DNA of 64,000 nt, taken from Heyndrickxia vini. GTDB taxonomy: Bacteria > Bacillota > Bacilli > Bacillales > Bacillaceae_C. The first letter of the stretch is position 1; the number at the start of each line of letters is the position of its first letter. Both the position numbers and the translations under genes were made by a program. The stretch spans positions 2,634,653 through 2,698,652 of the forward strand of contig NZ_CP065425.1 in NCBI RefSeq assembly GCF_016772275.1. The letters are read 5' to 3'. This document shows, in pieces, positions 19,662 through 28,591 of this stretch. The notes below the pieces were generated by a model. It was not told where the DNA came from. It saw nothing but the letters and a program-made list of their open reading frames with translations, and searched no databases.

Positions 19662-20551
19662 TCAGTTCCTCCCTTTTCCATCCCTTTAACCATTCCATAA
19701 AGCATATTGGTTAAAGGCAATCGGACATTTTTATCCTTTGCTAGTTCTACTATATAGCCGACAATTGCATCAATTTCTGTTTTCCTTTGAAATTTAATAT
19801 CTTTCAACATTGAGGATTCGTTATTTTCCGTATTTCGACAAATCCAAATGATTTCATTTAGTAGGTTTTTAGAATCTAATTCCGGAAACAATGGAATAAT
19901 CTCGCTATATAAATCATGAAAAATTTGCATAAAGAAGTTATTTTTTATTAGTTCCCCATTTTTCACTTTCAATATAGCTGTTAATGGATTAATTATTGCG
20001 TTAACTAATAACTTTTTTAAAAGGATCTCTCTATAATCCGAATAAGTTGTAAATTGAAAATATTCGCAGTGCAGATTGAGGAGTGAGCTTATACTTGTTA
20101 TCTCCCCTCTATAGGGAGCTAGTTTCGTTAATCCAATTCCATTATGTGCTACTGTTGTTTCATTTACTTTTAATGCTCCATGTTCAACGGATCCTACCAT
20201 TATGGATTCATGTTGTAAATGATCGATTAATTTTAAATGTAACATTCCGTTTTGCAAAAATAGCAGAGGGATACTTTTATGTATATTATTTAGATCTGAT
20301 CGTATGTTTGCAAGTTGATATTGTTTTACTGCGACAATAATTAATTCCTGTTTATTAAACTCTTCTTTATCAAGTGTAGCCTTCACTTTGGATGTAATAG
20401 TTGAATCTAATGTTTGAAGTGTAACCCCTTTTTCGTTAATTAAGTCCGATTGTTCAAGTCTATGAGGGAAGAGGGTAACATCAAATTGCTTGCTTAGATA
20501 GGATGCAAAAAGTAAACCAATTGATCCGGCTCCGAGTATTCCAATCCTCAT
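19658..20551 (-). CDS. ylbQ: 2-dehydropantoate 2-reductase (PanE/YlbQ family)
   Basis: NADPH-dependent reductase family that turns ketopantoate into pantoate for coenzyme A synthesis. The N-terminal Rossmann motif is GAGSIGLLFAS. A catalytic-lysine region is visible in the C-domain (LLKKLLVNAIINPLTAI). The protein is 297 residues from the ATG at 20551 (MRIGIL), which has better spacing from AAAGGGG than the ATG at 20554. B. subtilis has a homologue, YlbQ, at this locus. Actual substrate specificity is inferred from the family. Confidence 0.88.
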   Translation of the reverse strand: MRIGILGAGSIGLLFASYLSKQFDVTLFPHRLEQSDLINEKGVTLQTLDSTITSKVKATLDKEEFNKQELIIVAVKQYQLANIRSDLNNIHKSIPLLFLQNGMLHLKLIDHLQHESIMVGSVEHGALKVNETTVAHNGIGLTKLAPYRGEITSISSLLNLHCEYFQFTTYSDYREILLKKLLVNAIINPLTAILKVKNGELIKNNFFMQIFHDLYSEIIPLFPELDSKNLLNEIIWICRNTENNESSMLKDIKFQRKTEIDAIVGYIVELAKDKNVRLPLTNMLYGMVKGMEKGGTE

Positions 20552-20598
20552 CATTTCACCCCTTTCTGAAATTATTTCTACTACCATTGTAACAAAAT

Positions 20599-20636
20599 TT
20601 TTAGGGACAGACACTAGAATAGCATCTGTCCCTAAA
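20599..20636 (-). terminator. Terminator of the acyl-CoA carboxylase operon
   Basis: An 11-bp stem TTAGGGACAGA / TCTGTCCCTAA with a 13-base loop lies directly after the carboxyltransferase stop codon. The tail is AAAAATTTTG on the minus strand, so it is only moderately U-rich. Confidence 0.6.
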
Positions 20637-20640
20637 CAAA

Positions 20641-22179
20641 TTAAACTGGATAAACCGGGTGTTTTCTTGTACTAAATTCTAGTTCCTTTGTTTCATATAA
20701 ACTGAATCGATTAATTAATACAGATCTTAATCGATTAGGCTCTACTATTTCATCTACAATTAATTCCGATGCTAACTTATAAATGTCAATTGTTTCTTGA
20801 TATTCCTTTTGTTTTTCTTGAATAAAAGCAATTCTTTCTTTCGGATCTTCAATTGCTTGAATTTTATTCGAGTAAACTGCATTTACCGCCGCCTCTGGGC
20901 CCATTACAGCAATTTGAGCTGTAGGTAATGCGATACAACAATCAGGTTCAAATGCGGGACCAGCCATTGCATATAATCCTGCTCCGTAAGCTTTTCGGAC
21001 AATGACAGAGATCTTAGGTACGGTTGCCGAGCTCATCGCAGCAATTAATTTAGCTCCATGGCGGATAATCCCTGCTCTTTCAACTTTTGTGCCTATCATA
21101 AATCCCGGTACATCTGATAAGAATAGTAAAGGTATATGGAACGCATCGCAAAGCTGGATAAACTTCGCACCTTTGTCAGCAGAATCAACAAATAATACCC
21201 CGCCTTTTGCTTTCGGCTGATTTGCAATGATTCCAACAGCTTTACCATCTATTCTTGCTAAGCCGGTAATTAATTCAGTAGCAAATAACTTCTTAATTTC
21301 AAAAAAACTATCCTCATCTATTAATTGATTAATACATTCATACATATCAAATGGTGCATTTTGATGTTTAGGAATAATTTCTTCCAACGTACGCCCAGCT
21401 TTTGGGGCAACCCCTTCAATAACACTAGGTTTTTCTTGAAAATTAGTTGGAAAATAAGATAGGTACTTTTGTACTTCCTTAATTGCTTCTTGCTCAGAAT
21501 TTACAAGCACATCCCCACATCCACTTACGGTGCAATGCATGCGAGCGCCACCCATCTCTTCCAACGAAACCTTTTCTCCTATGACTTTTTCAGCCATCCT
21601 TGGTGAACCTAAATACATCGATGCATTTTTATCAACCATGATGACAATATCACAAAAAGCTGGTATGTAAGCGCCGCCTGCTGCAGATGGGCCAAATAAT
21701 AGGCAAATTTGCGGTATCATACCGGAAAGCTTCACTTGATTATAAAATATTCTTCCTGCCCCTCTTCGATTCGGAAACATTTCCAACTGATCAGTAATCC
21801 GAGCTCCAGCAGAATCGACCAAATAAAGCAATGGAACTTTTAATTTTTCTGCAGTTTCTTGAATTCGGATGATTTTCTCTACTGTTCGAGCTCCCCAAGA
21901 ACCAGCTTTTACAGTAGAATCATTTGCCATAACACAAACCGTTTTTCCGTCAATTTTACCAATAGCTGTAATAACTCCATCCGCCGGTAAATCATCTGCT
22001 GTGCAATTGGCAAACAACCCATCTTCTTCATATTCACCAGAATCGAATAAAAGCTGCAATCGATCTCTTACAAATAGTTTGTTTTGAGTTTTTAGCTTTT
22101 CATGATATTTTTCCGGTCCGCCGTGTTTTATTTGTTCTTTTCTAGTTTCAAAAGTCTGCTCAGTGCTAGATAACACCAT
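20641..22179 (-). CDS. Acyl-CoA carboxylase, carboxyltransferase subunit
   Basis: A 512-residue carboxyltransferase of the propionyl-CoA/methylcrotonyl-CoA type, with the two crotonase-like halves fused. Visible blocks are LYLVDSAGARI, FGPSAAGGAYIPAFCDIVIMV, and in the C-half FLSDVPGFMIGTKVERAGIIRHGAKL and GAGLYAMAGPAF. It transfers carboxyl from biotin to an acyl-CoA; the substrate cannot be told from sequence. It is the last gene of an operon with a biotin carboxylase and a free carrier, like yngH-yngXB-yngE of B. subtilis. Located between ylbP and ylbQ, where B. subtilis has nothing comparable. Confidence 0.93.
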   Translation of the reverse strand: MVLSSTEQTFETRKEQIKHGGPEKYHEKLKTQNKLFVRDRLQLLFDSGEYEEDGLFANCTADDLPADGVITAIGKIDGKTVCVMANDSTVKAGSWGARTVEKIIRIQETAEKLKVPLLYLVDSAGARITDQLEMFPNRRGAGRIFYNQVKLSGMIPQICLLFGPSAAGGAYIPAFCDIVIMVDKNASMYLGSPRMAEKVIGEKVSLEEMGGARMHCTVSGCGDVLVNSEQEAIKEVQKYLSYFPTNFQEKPSVIEGVAPKAGRTLEEIIPKHQNAPFDMYECINQLIDEDSFFEIKKLFATELITGLARIDGKAVGIIANQPKAKGGVLFVDSADKGAKFIQLCDAFHIPLLFLSDVPGFMIGTKVERAGIIRHGAKLIAAMSSATVPKISVIVRKAYGAGLYAMAGPAFEPDCCIALPTAQIAVMGPEAAVNAVYSNKIQAIEDPKERIAFIQEKQKEYQETIDIYKLASELIVDEIVEPNRLRSVLINRFSLYETKELEFSTRKHPVYPV

Positions 22180-22207
22180 CGGTCACTCCTCCTTTTTATC
22201 TGTCTAA

Positions 22208-22420
22208 TTACTCAATAGTCAGAAGAACATCCCCTTCGTTAACAAAATCACCGATATTCACGTGAATTTCCTTTACTTTTCCTGATCCTGTCGATTCAAT
22301 CGGAATTTCCATTTTCATTGATTCCAACATAACAACTGTTTGCCCAGCCGCTAATTCATCATCCTTATTTACTAATACATTTAATACCGTACCTGCCATT
22401 GATGCTGTGACTTCAATCAT
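22208..22420 (-). CDS. Biotin carboxyl carrier protein (70 aa)
   Basis: A stand-alone biotinyl domain. The modified lysine sits in ESMKMEIP (about residue 35), a variant of the classical AMKM, with GTVLNVLVNKDDEL before and GDFVNEGDVLLTIE after. At 70 residues it is just the domain, lacking the Pro/Ala linker of AccB. It resembles the small carrier YngXB. It lies 22 bp after the biotin carboxylase and 28 bp before the carboxyltransferase, so it shuttles carboxybiotin between them. Confidence 0.95.
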   Translation of the reverse strand: MIEVTASMAGTVLNVLVNKDDELAAGQTVVMLESMKMEIPIESTGSGKVKEIHVNIGDFVNEGDVLLTIE

Positions 22421-22442
22421 TTGTGTTTCCTCCTAAAATAAA

Positions 22443-23783
22443 TTAATTGTTCACTTTCATTTGATTAACTAAATTAGTTGTATACTCACCATTATTGAAA
22501 TATATAGATTGCAATACATTTTTCAAAAAAGGAATATTTGTTTTAATACCTTCAATTATCGTATGATCTAAAAATTCTCTTGCTTTTTGTATACAATCCG
22601 TCCTATTTGGAGCAAATATCACACATTTAGCGATCATTGGATCATAGAAAGGTGTAACTTGTAATCCTGAATGGTAACCTGCATCGATGCGAACTCCCTC
22701 AATATCTCCCCACGTTAATTGTGAAATCATACCTGGGGAAGGGAAGAAGGTATTTGGATCTTCTGCATAAATTCTTAATTCTATTGCATGACCGCGCTTT
22801 TCAATTTCGTTTTGGAATAAAGGAAGCTTTTCACCGCGTGCAACAAGAATTTGCCACCTTACTAAATCAAGATTAGTTAACATTTCAGTCACAGGATGTT
22901 CTACTTGTAATCTTGTGTTCATCTCTAGAAAATAAAAATGTTCATTTTCATCGACAATAAACTCTACAGTACCCGCATTTTTATAACCTACAGCTTTTGC
23001 AGCGTTAATTGCCGCTGCATACATTTTTTGTTGTGTTTCCCTAGAGAGGTTGGGTGATTGGGCTTCTTCAATAACCTTTTGATTTCGTCTTTGGACAGAG
23101 CAATTTCTTTCGTATAAATGAACAATATTCCCATACTGATCACCAAAGATTTGCACTTCCACATGACGAGCATTATCAATACATTTTTCAATAAATACTT
23201 CATCAGATCCAAAATATGCTTTAGAGCGCGCTTTAGTTGATTCATAGTGTTGATTGAGCGCTTGTTCATTATCACAGCGCATCATCCCTATTCCACCACC
23301 GCCACCGCTTGCCTTTAACATGATAGGATATCCAATTTGATCAGCAAGTTTCTGTGCCTCTTCAAGACCCATCAGTCCTTTAATACTGCCTGGAACGATT
23401 GGTACACCCGCTTCATTCATTGTTGTTCTAGCCTTTATTTTATCTCCCATCGACTCGATTGTTTCAGGTGATGGACCGATAAAAGTTATCCCATTGTCAA
23501 CAACTTTTCTAGCAAATTCACTATTTTCCGACAACAAACCGTATCCCGGATGAATTCCATCGACCTTTTCTCTTATAGCAATTTCGATCAACTGATCCAT
23601 ATTTAAATAAGATTTGTTTACAGGCGACTCACCAATACGGAAAGAATAATCAGCCTCTTTCACAAATGGCATGGAAGAATCTGCATCTGAGTATATTGCA
23701 ACCGTTTCGATTCCCATTTGCTTACATGTATGAATAATACGTAAAGCAATTTCCCCACGATTTGCAATCAATATTTTTTTCAT
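22443..23783 (-). CDS. Biotin carboxylase subunit of acyl-CoA carboxylase
   Basis: ATP-grasp enzyme that carboxylates biotin using bicarbonate. The 446-residue product shows KILIANRGEIALRI, the glycine-rich ASGGGGGIGMM loop (about 165), HVEVQIFGD, ERNCSVQRRNQKVIEEAQSP and LEMNTRLQVEHPVTE. It is first in the operon, with a 320-bp leader region containing a cre site, direct repeats and a large inverted repeat. A paralogue of AccC; the partner subunits suggest branched or odd-chain acyl-CoA metabolism, not fatty acid synthesis. Confidence 0.95.
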   Translation of the reverse strand: MKKILIANRGEIALRIIHTCKQMGIETVAIYSDADSSMPFVKEADYSFRIGESPVNKSYLNMDQLIEIAIREKVDGIHPGYGLLSENSEFARKVVDNGITFIGPSPETIESMGDKIKARTTMNEAGVPIVPGSIKGLMGLEEAQKLADQIGYPIMLKASGGGGGIGMMRCDNEQALNQHYESTKARSKAYFGSDEVFIEKCIDNARHVEVQIFGDQYGNIVHLYERNCSVQRRNQKVIEEAQSPNLSRETQQKMYAAAINAAKAVGYKNAGTVEFIVDENEHFYFLEMNTRLQVEHPVTEMLTNLDLVRWQILVARGEKLPLFQNEIEKRGHAIELRIYAEDPNTFFPSPGMISQLTWGDIEGVRIDAGYHSGLQVTPFYDPMIAKCVIFAPNRTDCIQKAREFLDHTIIEGIKTNIPFLKNVLQSIYFNNGEYTTNLVNQMKVNN

Positions 23784-23834
23784 CGAAACCCCCCTTAAAG
23801 AAAAATGGGTAAAATACGTTTAAATTGATACGTA

Positions 23835-23876
23835 TGTGTCCTTTAATTAGAAAAAAGGATCTTATCAAAGGACACA
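23835..23876 (-). repeat. Inverted repeat in the carboxylase operon leader
   Basis: Perfect 10-bp arms TGTGTCCTTT and AAAGGACACA separated by 22 bp, lying 52-93 bp upstream of the biotin carboxylase start. It has no T run after the stem in the direction of the operon, so it is not an ordinary terminator. It could be an mRNA leader hairpin or an operator. Confidence 0.6.
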
Positions 23877-23950
23877 CAAAATATAAAATACGAAAAATTT
23901 CTCCCCCAATTTTATTATTTCTACAAATTTTGTTTTTTTCCTGCAAATTT

Positions 23951-23965
23951 TGAAAACGTTTTCTA
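23951..23965 (-). promoter_or_regulatory. cre site (CcpA) upstream of the carboxylase operon
   Basis: TGAAAACGTTTTCTA matches the catabolite-responsive element consensus TGWAANCGNTNWCA except its last base. It lies 168 bp upstream of the biotin carboxylase and 140 bp upstream of the divergent ylbP, so glucose repression of acyl-CoA catabolism is likely. Two CTRCAAATTTTG direct repeats 20 bp apart (23921 and 23941) abut it. Confidence 0.65.
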
Positions 23966-24104
23966 ACTTAATAGCAGAATTTTTTATAATTTTGTTATAT
24001 AATTATATAAATTACATTTATATAAAATGAATACTGAATAATAAATGATTTGATTTTATTTTATTCATATTCTTATATCGATATTTATTTAAGGAGGAAT
24101 TCCA

Positions 24105-24587
24105 TTGCCTATTAAAGTTGAAAGATTAAAAGTAAACTACAAAACCCTTGAAGAGTTTAAAAAGTTTAAAGAATACGGTGTTCAGGAACTTTCAATGCTA
24201 GAGGATCTACAAGAGAATATTATTGAAGATAATTGCGACTCTCCTTTTTACGGTATTTACTATGGAGATAAATTAGTCGCAAGGATGAGCCTTTATGAAC
24301 GTTCATCAAAATATGATTTATATTTTGATCCACCACAAAACTATTTAGAACTTTGGAAATTAGAAGTACTACCTGACTATCAATTTAAAGGATATGGAAA
24401 GAAGCTCGTAGAATTCGCTAAAAGCTTTGGTGTACCAATAAAAACCAACTCTCGTATGAAGTCAAAAGAATTTTGGGAAAAAATGGGCTTTCAAACTGTT
24501 ACATATGATATGGACAGGGATTTGGGACAGAACCCTCTCGTTTGGTATCCGGAAGGTGTAAAAGAGAAAAAACAAACAGCTAACTAA
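24105..24587 (+). CDS. ylbP: GNAT-family N-acetyltransferase YlbP
   Basis: A 160-residue acetyltransferase-fold protein. The core block LELWKLEVLPDYQFKGYGKKLVEFAKSFG (about 85-115) contains the acetyl-CoA pyrophosphate loop of the GNAT family (QFKGYGK). The late region SKEFWEKMGF is also typical. The substrate is unknown. TTG start, 7 bases behind AAGGAGG. Divergent from the carboxylase operon and convergent with gerR through a shared terminator. Confidence 0.9.
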   Translation: MPIKVERLKVNYKTLEEFKKFKEYGVQELSMLEDLQENIIEDNCDSPFYGIYYGDKLVARMSLYERSSKYDLYFDPPQNYLELWKLEVLPDYQFKGYGKKLVEFAKSFGVPIKTNSRMKSKEFWEKMGFQTVTYDMDRDLGQNPLVWYPEGVKEKKQTAN

Positions 24588-24600
24588 GCTGTTTGTTTTT
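24569..24600. terminator. Bidirectional terminator, ylbP / gerR
   Basis: A 12-bp stem AAAACAAACAGC / GCTGTTTGTTTT with a 7-base loop containing the ylbP stop codon. T-rich on the plus strand and also useful on the minus strand for gerR. Confidence 0.75.
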
Positions 24601-24621
24601 AATTTGATTGTTAACCATATT

Positions 24622-25188
24622 TTATTTATGTTGCAACGTTAATATTCTTGCTTTTTCTAAGATGGCTACCATAGCAGAATACTCTTCCCGTAAAGACTCA
24701 TACTCATTTTTTAAACTATCATAACTTTGTTTTTGCTTTTCCAATGATTGGGTTAATTGTTGTATTTGCTGCTTTAACTTTTCATTTTCTTGTATCGCAG
24801 TTTCGCTTATACCCTGCTCATTTTGTATACGTTGTAAGTACTTTATCACATTGCTTATACTTTGTTCTATGTTTTGTTCAATGTTTTCTTGAGGACTAAT
24901 ATTTTGTTCATATATAGTAGGTGTTTCAGAGGTTTGTGATTCTGATAATTTTGATTTCCCTTTACGTTCTTTCCTTTGTTTTTTCGCTAGTTCAATGCCT
25001 GATTTATATTGTTTGCGAACATATGAATTCCACCTGAATCCGCATGCTGCAGCAGTTCGATTCATTTGTTTACCAACTTCTTCAAATGCCTGCAACTGGG
25101 TCCCGCCATCACGGATATGACGTAACACCACCTCTGCAAGTAATAAATCCTCATCATGTGTCCAAGCATCTTGTCGTGTTGATGACAT
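24622..25188 (-). CDS. gerR: RsfA-family sporulation regulator GerR (YlbO)
   Basis: A 188-residue DNA-binding protein with an N-terminal Myb/SANT-like domain ([24 protein letters not shown] ... [14 protein letters not shown], residues 5-62) and a C-terminal coiled coil rich in Gln and Glu (about 120-185). Its position between ylbP and rpmF identifies the YlbO/GerR member, which in B. subtilis tunes part of the sigma-E regulon in the mother cell. ATG start behind GAAGGAGGG. Confidence 0.9.
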   Translation of the reverse strand: MSSTRQDAWTHDEDLLLAEVVLRHIRDGGTQLQAFEEVGKQMNRTAAACGFRWNSYVRKQYKSGIELAKKQRKERKGKSKLSESQTSETPTIYEQNISPQENIEQNIEQSISNVIKYLQRIQNEQGISETAIQENEKLKQQIQQLTQSLEKQKQSYDSLKNEYESLREEYSAMVAILEKARILTLQHK

Positions 25189-25346
25189 GTCTATCCCTCC
25201 TTCAGCTTTTTATTCATACATATGCTACTAGTAGAAAAGATAGACTAATTATGACTGAGAATTATAGTTTATTACTGGTGTTATTACCTTCATTATTTTC
25301 AATTGGCGGGCAAGTATTTTTCCCTATGAATACAGTGTCGGTCGTT

Positions 25347-26102
25347 TTACTTATTTCGAAACTTTTCAACTGCTTGGTGATGCGTGTCTCTCTCCCACAA
25401 GACTGCACAGTTTCTTATTTCTTGATTCATTCTTTCTTGTAAATGATTCTCTTCCCATTTAGAAATAATACTTTGCTTGTAGCATTTTAATACATTAACA
25501 TCCTTCATTATCATTTCTTTGAAAAATTGATGGGCACTGTCACTATTTACTTCCGAAAAAACAAATTGAATAAACCCTTCTTCTATCAATTCCTCCGCGT
25601 AATATGTTTTGGCTTCCATTAACATTTTTAGTGCAGAATGTACGGGTATTCTTTCAAACAATAACGAGGCACCACCCCAACCAGTGGTAATCCCTAAATT
25701 TCCTTGAATAAATCCTAGTTTACTGCCTTTTTTGGCGATTCGAAAATCACATGCAGCAGCTAACTCACAACCGCCTCCGACAGCTGTACCATTAATTAGA
25801 GCCAACGTAGGCTTGTCAAGTGTAGCCAGTCTAAATAAAATTTTTCCCATTTTTGATAACATAGCATATGCATCTTCTTTCGTTTTCAAAAGATGGAATT
25901 CGTCCAAATCACCACCTGAACAAAAAGCAGTCTCACCTTCGCCTGTAATGACAAAGGCTTTTACTTTAGGATCATCTTCAGCAATCTCTAGCGCTTTCTC
26001 CAAACCATGTATGACATTGAAATTAATTGCATTTCTTTTTTCTGGACGATTTATTTTCCACTCAAGTATGCCAGAATCATGCAAATAAACGGTATAATCC
26101 AT
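25347..26102 (-). CDS. Enoyl-CoA hydratase/isomerase family protein
   Basis: Crotonase-fold protein of 251 residues. It has the oxyanion-hole segments GEGETAFCSGGDLDEF (about 55-70) and LINGTAVGGGCELAAACDFRIA (about 103-124). The usual catalytic Glu pair region reads LGITTGWGGASLLFERI, so the second Glu of classic hydratases is not obvious and the exact reaction is open. It lies between gerR and rpmF and may work with the acyl-CoA carboxylase operon 2 kb away. The start is ATG. Confidence 0.9.
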   Translation of the reverse strand: MDYTVYLHDSGILEWKINRPEKRNAINFNVIHGLEKALEIAEDDPKVKAFVITGEGETAFCSGGDLDEFHLLKTKEDAYAMLSKMGKILFRLATLDKPTLALINGTAVGGGCELAAACDFRIAKKGSKLGFIQGNLGITTGWGGASLLFERIPVHSALKMLMEAKTYYAEELIEEGFIQFVFSEVNSDSAHQFFKEMIMKDVNVLKCYKQSIISKWEENHLQERMNQEIRNCAVLWERDTHHQAVEKFRNK

Positions 26103-26130
26103 ATCCTCTCCCCCTTAAAAAAAGACCTAA

Positions 26131-26168
26131 AAAAAACGCGAAGAGCCATGGTCTCTTCACGTTTTTTC
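26131..26168 (-). terminator. Terminator after rpmF
   Basis: Stem AAAAAACGcGAAGAG / CTCTTCaCGTTTTTT with a 7-base loop and T run on the minus strand. It ends the ylbN-rpmF transcript, about 95 bp after rpmF. Confidence 0.8.
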
Positions 26169-26264
26169 TGCTTTGAACGCCAATAGATTGCACTGCTAAA
26201 AAATAATAACAGAATCTACTCTATTCGTATTCCTACGAATTTTTATTAGCGATCTTCACAATTT

Positions 26265-26438
26265 CTAGTTGTTTACTACTTCTTTGCCTTTATATGTTCC
26301 ACACTCTTTACATACACGGTGTGCAAGTTTCATTTCTCCACAGTTAGGGCACGCAACCATGCCAGGAACTTGTAGTTTGAAATGTGTACGGCGTTTTCTC
26401 TTCGCTGTTTTGGAAGTTCTTCTAAAAGGTACAGCCAT
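26265..26438 (-). CDS. rpmF: 50S ribosomal protein L32
   Basis: A 57-residue basic ribosomal protein. [19 protein letters not shown] opens the sequence and two zinc-binding pairs follow (CPNCG and CKECG), so this is the zinc-containing (C+) form. The ATG at 26438 is chosen because TAAGGAGGTGGG lies just upstream; an in-frame ATG three codons earlier overlaps that site. It follows ylbN closely, the classic yceD-rpmF pair. Confidence 0.98.
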   Translation of the reverse strand: MAVPFRRTSKTAKRKRRTHFKLQVPGMVACPNCGEMKLAHRVCKECGTYKGKEVVNN

Positions 26439-26503
26439 TCTTCCCACCTCCTTATAGAGATCACTGTTGTTATAAGATCCAGTATAGCTGGTTCTTCAAA
26501 AGT

Positions 26504-27046
26504 TTACGATTGTTCATCAAAGAATTTTGCTAATCCAGCTAAGCGTGGATCAACTTTTTTTTCTTTGCTTTCCTCATCTTGTTTTACTTGTTCTTCCGTT
26601 ACGACTTCCCATTCATTACCTGATGGAAGATTTGAATCATTTTTAGCCGCTTCACTAAAAACTTGTATCGGAATTTCAAGTAAGAGTAATTCTATTATGA
26701 CGGGGTCTAAATCTACAATATCACCATTGGGATAATGAATTTCAGCATCCTCTTCCTCTTCGAATGAGGTAGATGATTTTAAAAGAAATATTTCGGTAGA
26801 TTTAACGTCAATTGGATAATCCACATCTACAAGTGTTCTCGAGCAGGGCAGTACTAATTTTCCCGTTATATGTAAATGAAATGCTACTTTTTCAGACGAA
26901 ATATTGGCATTACCAGTTACATGAATCGGTGAAACATCACGTATTTCCGGGTCCCGTTTTTTTAAGTCCTCAGAAATATCGATTGTTTCATTAATATCCA
27001 TACTCTTACCACGGTACTTTAACAATTGAATTGTTGACCATTTCAA
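26504..27046 (-). CDS. ylbN: YceD family protein YlbN (DUF177)
   Basis: A 180-residue member of the family almost always located before rpmF and, in other organisms, linked to 23S rRNA. It shows CSRTLVDVDYPI, the acidic strip SSTSFEEEEDAEIHYPNGDIVDL and the C-terminal signature VDPRLAGLAKFF. The TTG at 27046 follows GGAG with 8-base spacing and gives MKWSTIQL, the typical family N-terminus. Confidence 0.93.
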   Translation of the reverse strand: MKWSTIQLLKYRGKSMDINETIDISEDLKKRDPEIRDVSPIHVTGNANISSEKVAFHLHITGKLVLPCSRTLVDVDYPIDVKSTEIFLLKSSTSFEEEEDAEIHYPNGDIVDLDPVIIELLLLEIPIQVFSEAAKNDSNLPSGNEWEVVTEEQVKQDEESKEKKVDPRLAGLAKFFDEQS

Positions 27047-27314
27047 TGTAATCACTCCAAGACAACAAAGGTAATTATAGCTTTCATTATACCTTTTGTC
27101 AATATTTTATCTTTACGCGTATTTGCGTATTTTAATCTATTGTATACTGTTCTTGAAAAATTTCAAATATCCTACTAATCACATTTATAATTAGTATATA
27201 CAAAATGTTAATTTAATTTTATCCAAAAATGATTTACGTGTTATATTAAAAGAAATTAAGAATTAATCATTCAATCATTTCCGCTGCTCGGATAAAAAAG
27301 TTTTGGAGGGCACA

Positions 27315-28538
27315 ATGAAAAGTACCGGACTTATTGTTGAATATAATCCGTTTCACAACGGACATTTTTTTCATGTAGAGGAAGCTAGAAAACGCACAAA
27401 TGCCGATGTAGTGATTGCCGTCATGAGTGGGAATTTTCTACAGCGAGGAGAACCGGCAATTATTTCTAAATGGGCAAGAGCAAAAATGGCTTTGCTAGCT
27501 GGTGTAGACATTGTTGTTGAACTTCCATATGCGTTTGCCGTTCAACATGCTGAAATATTTGCCTACGGTTCGATAACTATTTTACATGCTTTAAAATGCA
27601 ATTATTTTTGTTTCGGAAGCGAATCAGGAGATATTAACGAATTTTCTTCTGCAATTGATTTAATAGAAAATTACCATATGGAATATGAAACATCCGTTAA
27701 GGAATTAATGAAAACCGGAGTTAGTTATCCAACTGCCTTGTCACAAAGTTTTAAAAAGATATTTACAGATCATAAAAATCCCATAGATCTTTCAAAACCA
27801 AATAATATTCTCGGCTTTCACTATATGCAAACAAACAATACATTTCAATCACCAATGCAAGCAGTTACGATTAAGCGGAAAAATGCAAATTATCATGACG
27901 AAGAATTTGCATCGTCAACGATTGCAAGTGCAACCTCTATTCGTAAAGCGACATTTGAATCAAATCAATCAATTAACGGCATTGAGCAATATGTACCTAA
28001 AACTACATCAAATGTACTTCAAGATTATTATAATGGCTACCAAACATTCCACAATTGGGAATTATATTGGCCATTTCTTCAATATCGACTACTTTCCATT
28101 GAAGAGACAGATTTAGCAAATATATATGAAATTGAAGAAGGAATCGAACACCGATTAAAAAGACACGCAAAAGATGCAGTTAGCTTTCATGATTTTATGC
28201 AAAGGGTAAAGACAAAAAGATATACATGGACAAGAATTCAAAGAATGTGTGTACATATTTTAACTAACACGAAAAAAAATGAAATGTTTCGACATCATAA
28301 ACATGTCGAATATATTCGTCTATTAGGCATGACGGAAAATGGGAGAAAGTATTTAAATCAAATCAAAAAAGATATAGATGTTCCGCTAATTTCAAAAGTT
28401 TCTTCTATTCCAAACGAATTAATCGAACTTGATATTCGAGCGTCAAATGTTTATTCACAAGGATTACAAGAACCATTTAAACAAAAACTATTTAAAGCTG
28501 AATATGCGCAGCCACCCCTTTATATTCATAATAATTAA
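27315..28538 (+). CDS. tmcAL: tRNA(Met) cytidine acetate ligase TmcAL (YlbM)
   Basis: Nucleotidyltransferase-like enzyme that forms N4-acetylcytidine at the wobble position of elongator tRNA(Met) using acetate and ATP. The 407-residue product begins with GLIVEYNPFHNGHFFHVEEAR, containing the HxGH nucleotidyltransferase motif (HNGH), followed by VIAVMSGNFLQRGEPAI and a later RKAT/SxxSIRK-like block (SATSIRKA). ATG at 27315 behind GGAGGG. It runs opposite to its neighbours and converges on ylbL. Confidence 0.95.
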   Translation: MKSTGLIVEYNPFHNGHFFHVEEARKRTNADVVIAVMSGNFLQRGEPAIISKWARAKMALLAGVDIVVELPYAFAVQHAEIFAYGSITILHALKCNYFCFGSESGDINEFSSAIDLIENYHMEYETSVKELMKTGVSYPTALSQSFKKIFTDHKNPIDLSKPNNILGFHYMQTNNTFQSPMQAVTIKRKNANYHDEEFASSTIASATSIRKATFESNQSINGIEQYVPKTTSNVLQDYYNGYQTFHNWELYWPFLQYRLLSIEETDLANIYEIEEGIEHRLKRHAKDAVSFHDFMQRVKTKRYTWTRIQRMCVHILTNTKKNEMFRHHKHVEYIRLLGMTENGRKYLNQIKKDIDVPLISKVSSIPNELIELDIRASNVYSQGLQEPFKQKLFKAEYAQPPLYIHNN

Positions 28539-28550
28539 ATAGAAATCACA

Positions 28551-28584
28551 AAAACCGCTTTCTCAAAAAAATAAGCGGTTTTTG
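28551..28584. terminator. Bidirectional terminator, tmcAL / ylbL
   Basis: A 10-bp stem AAAACCGCTT / AAGCGGTTTT with a 12-base A-rich loop, lying between the two convergent stop codons. Confidence 0.8.
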
Positions 28585-28591
28585 TTTTAGG

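Noticed and set aside
24025-24050. FadR-like sequence (TGAATACTGAATAATAAATG) upstream of ylbP
   Set aside because: Only one half resembles the TGAATGAMTANTCATTCA operator; the symmetric second half is missing.
25251-25442. Plus-strand frame starting MTENYSLLLVLLPS between gerR and the enoyl-CoA hydratase gene
   Set aside because: It has no ribosome binding site and its second half is antisense to the end of the hydratase gene.
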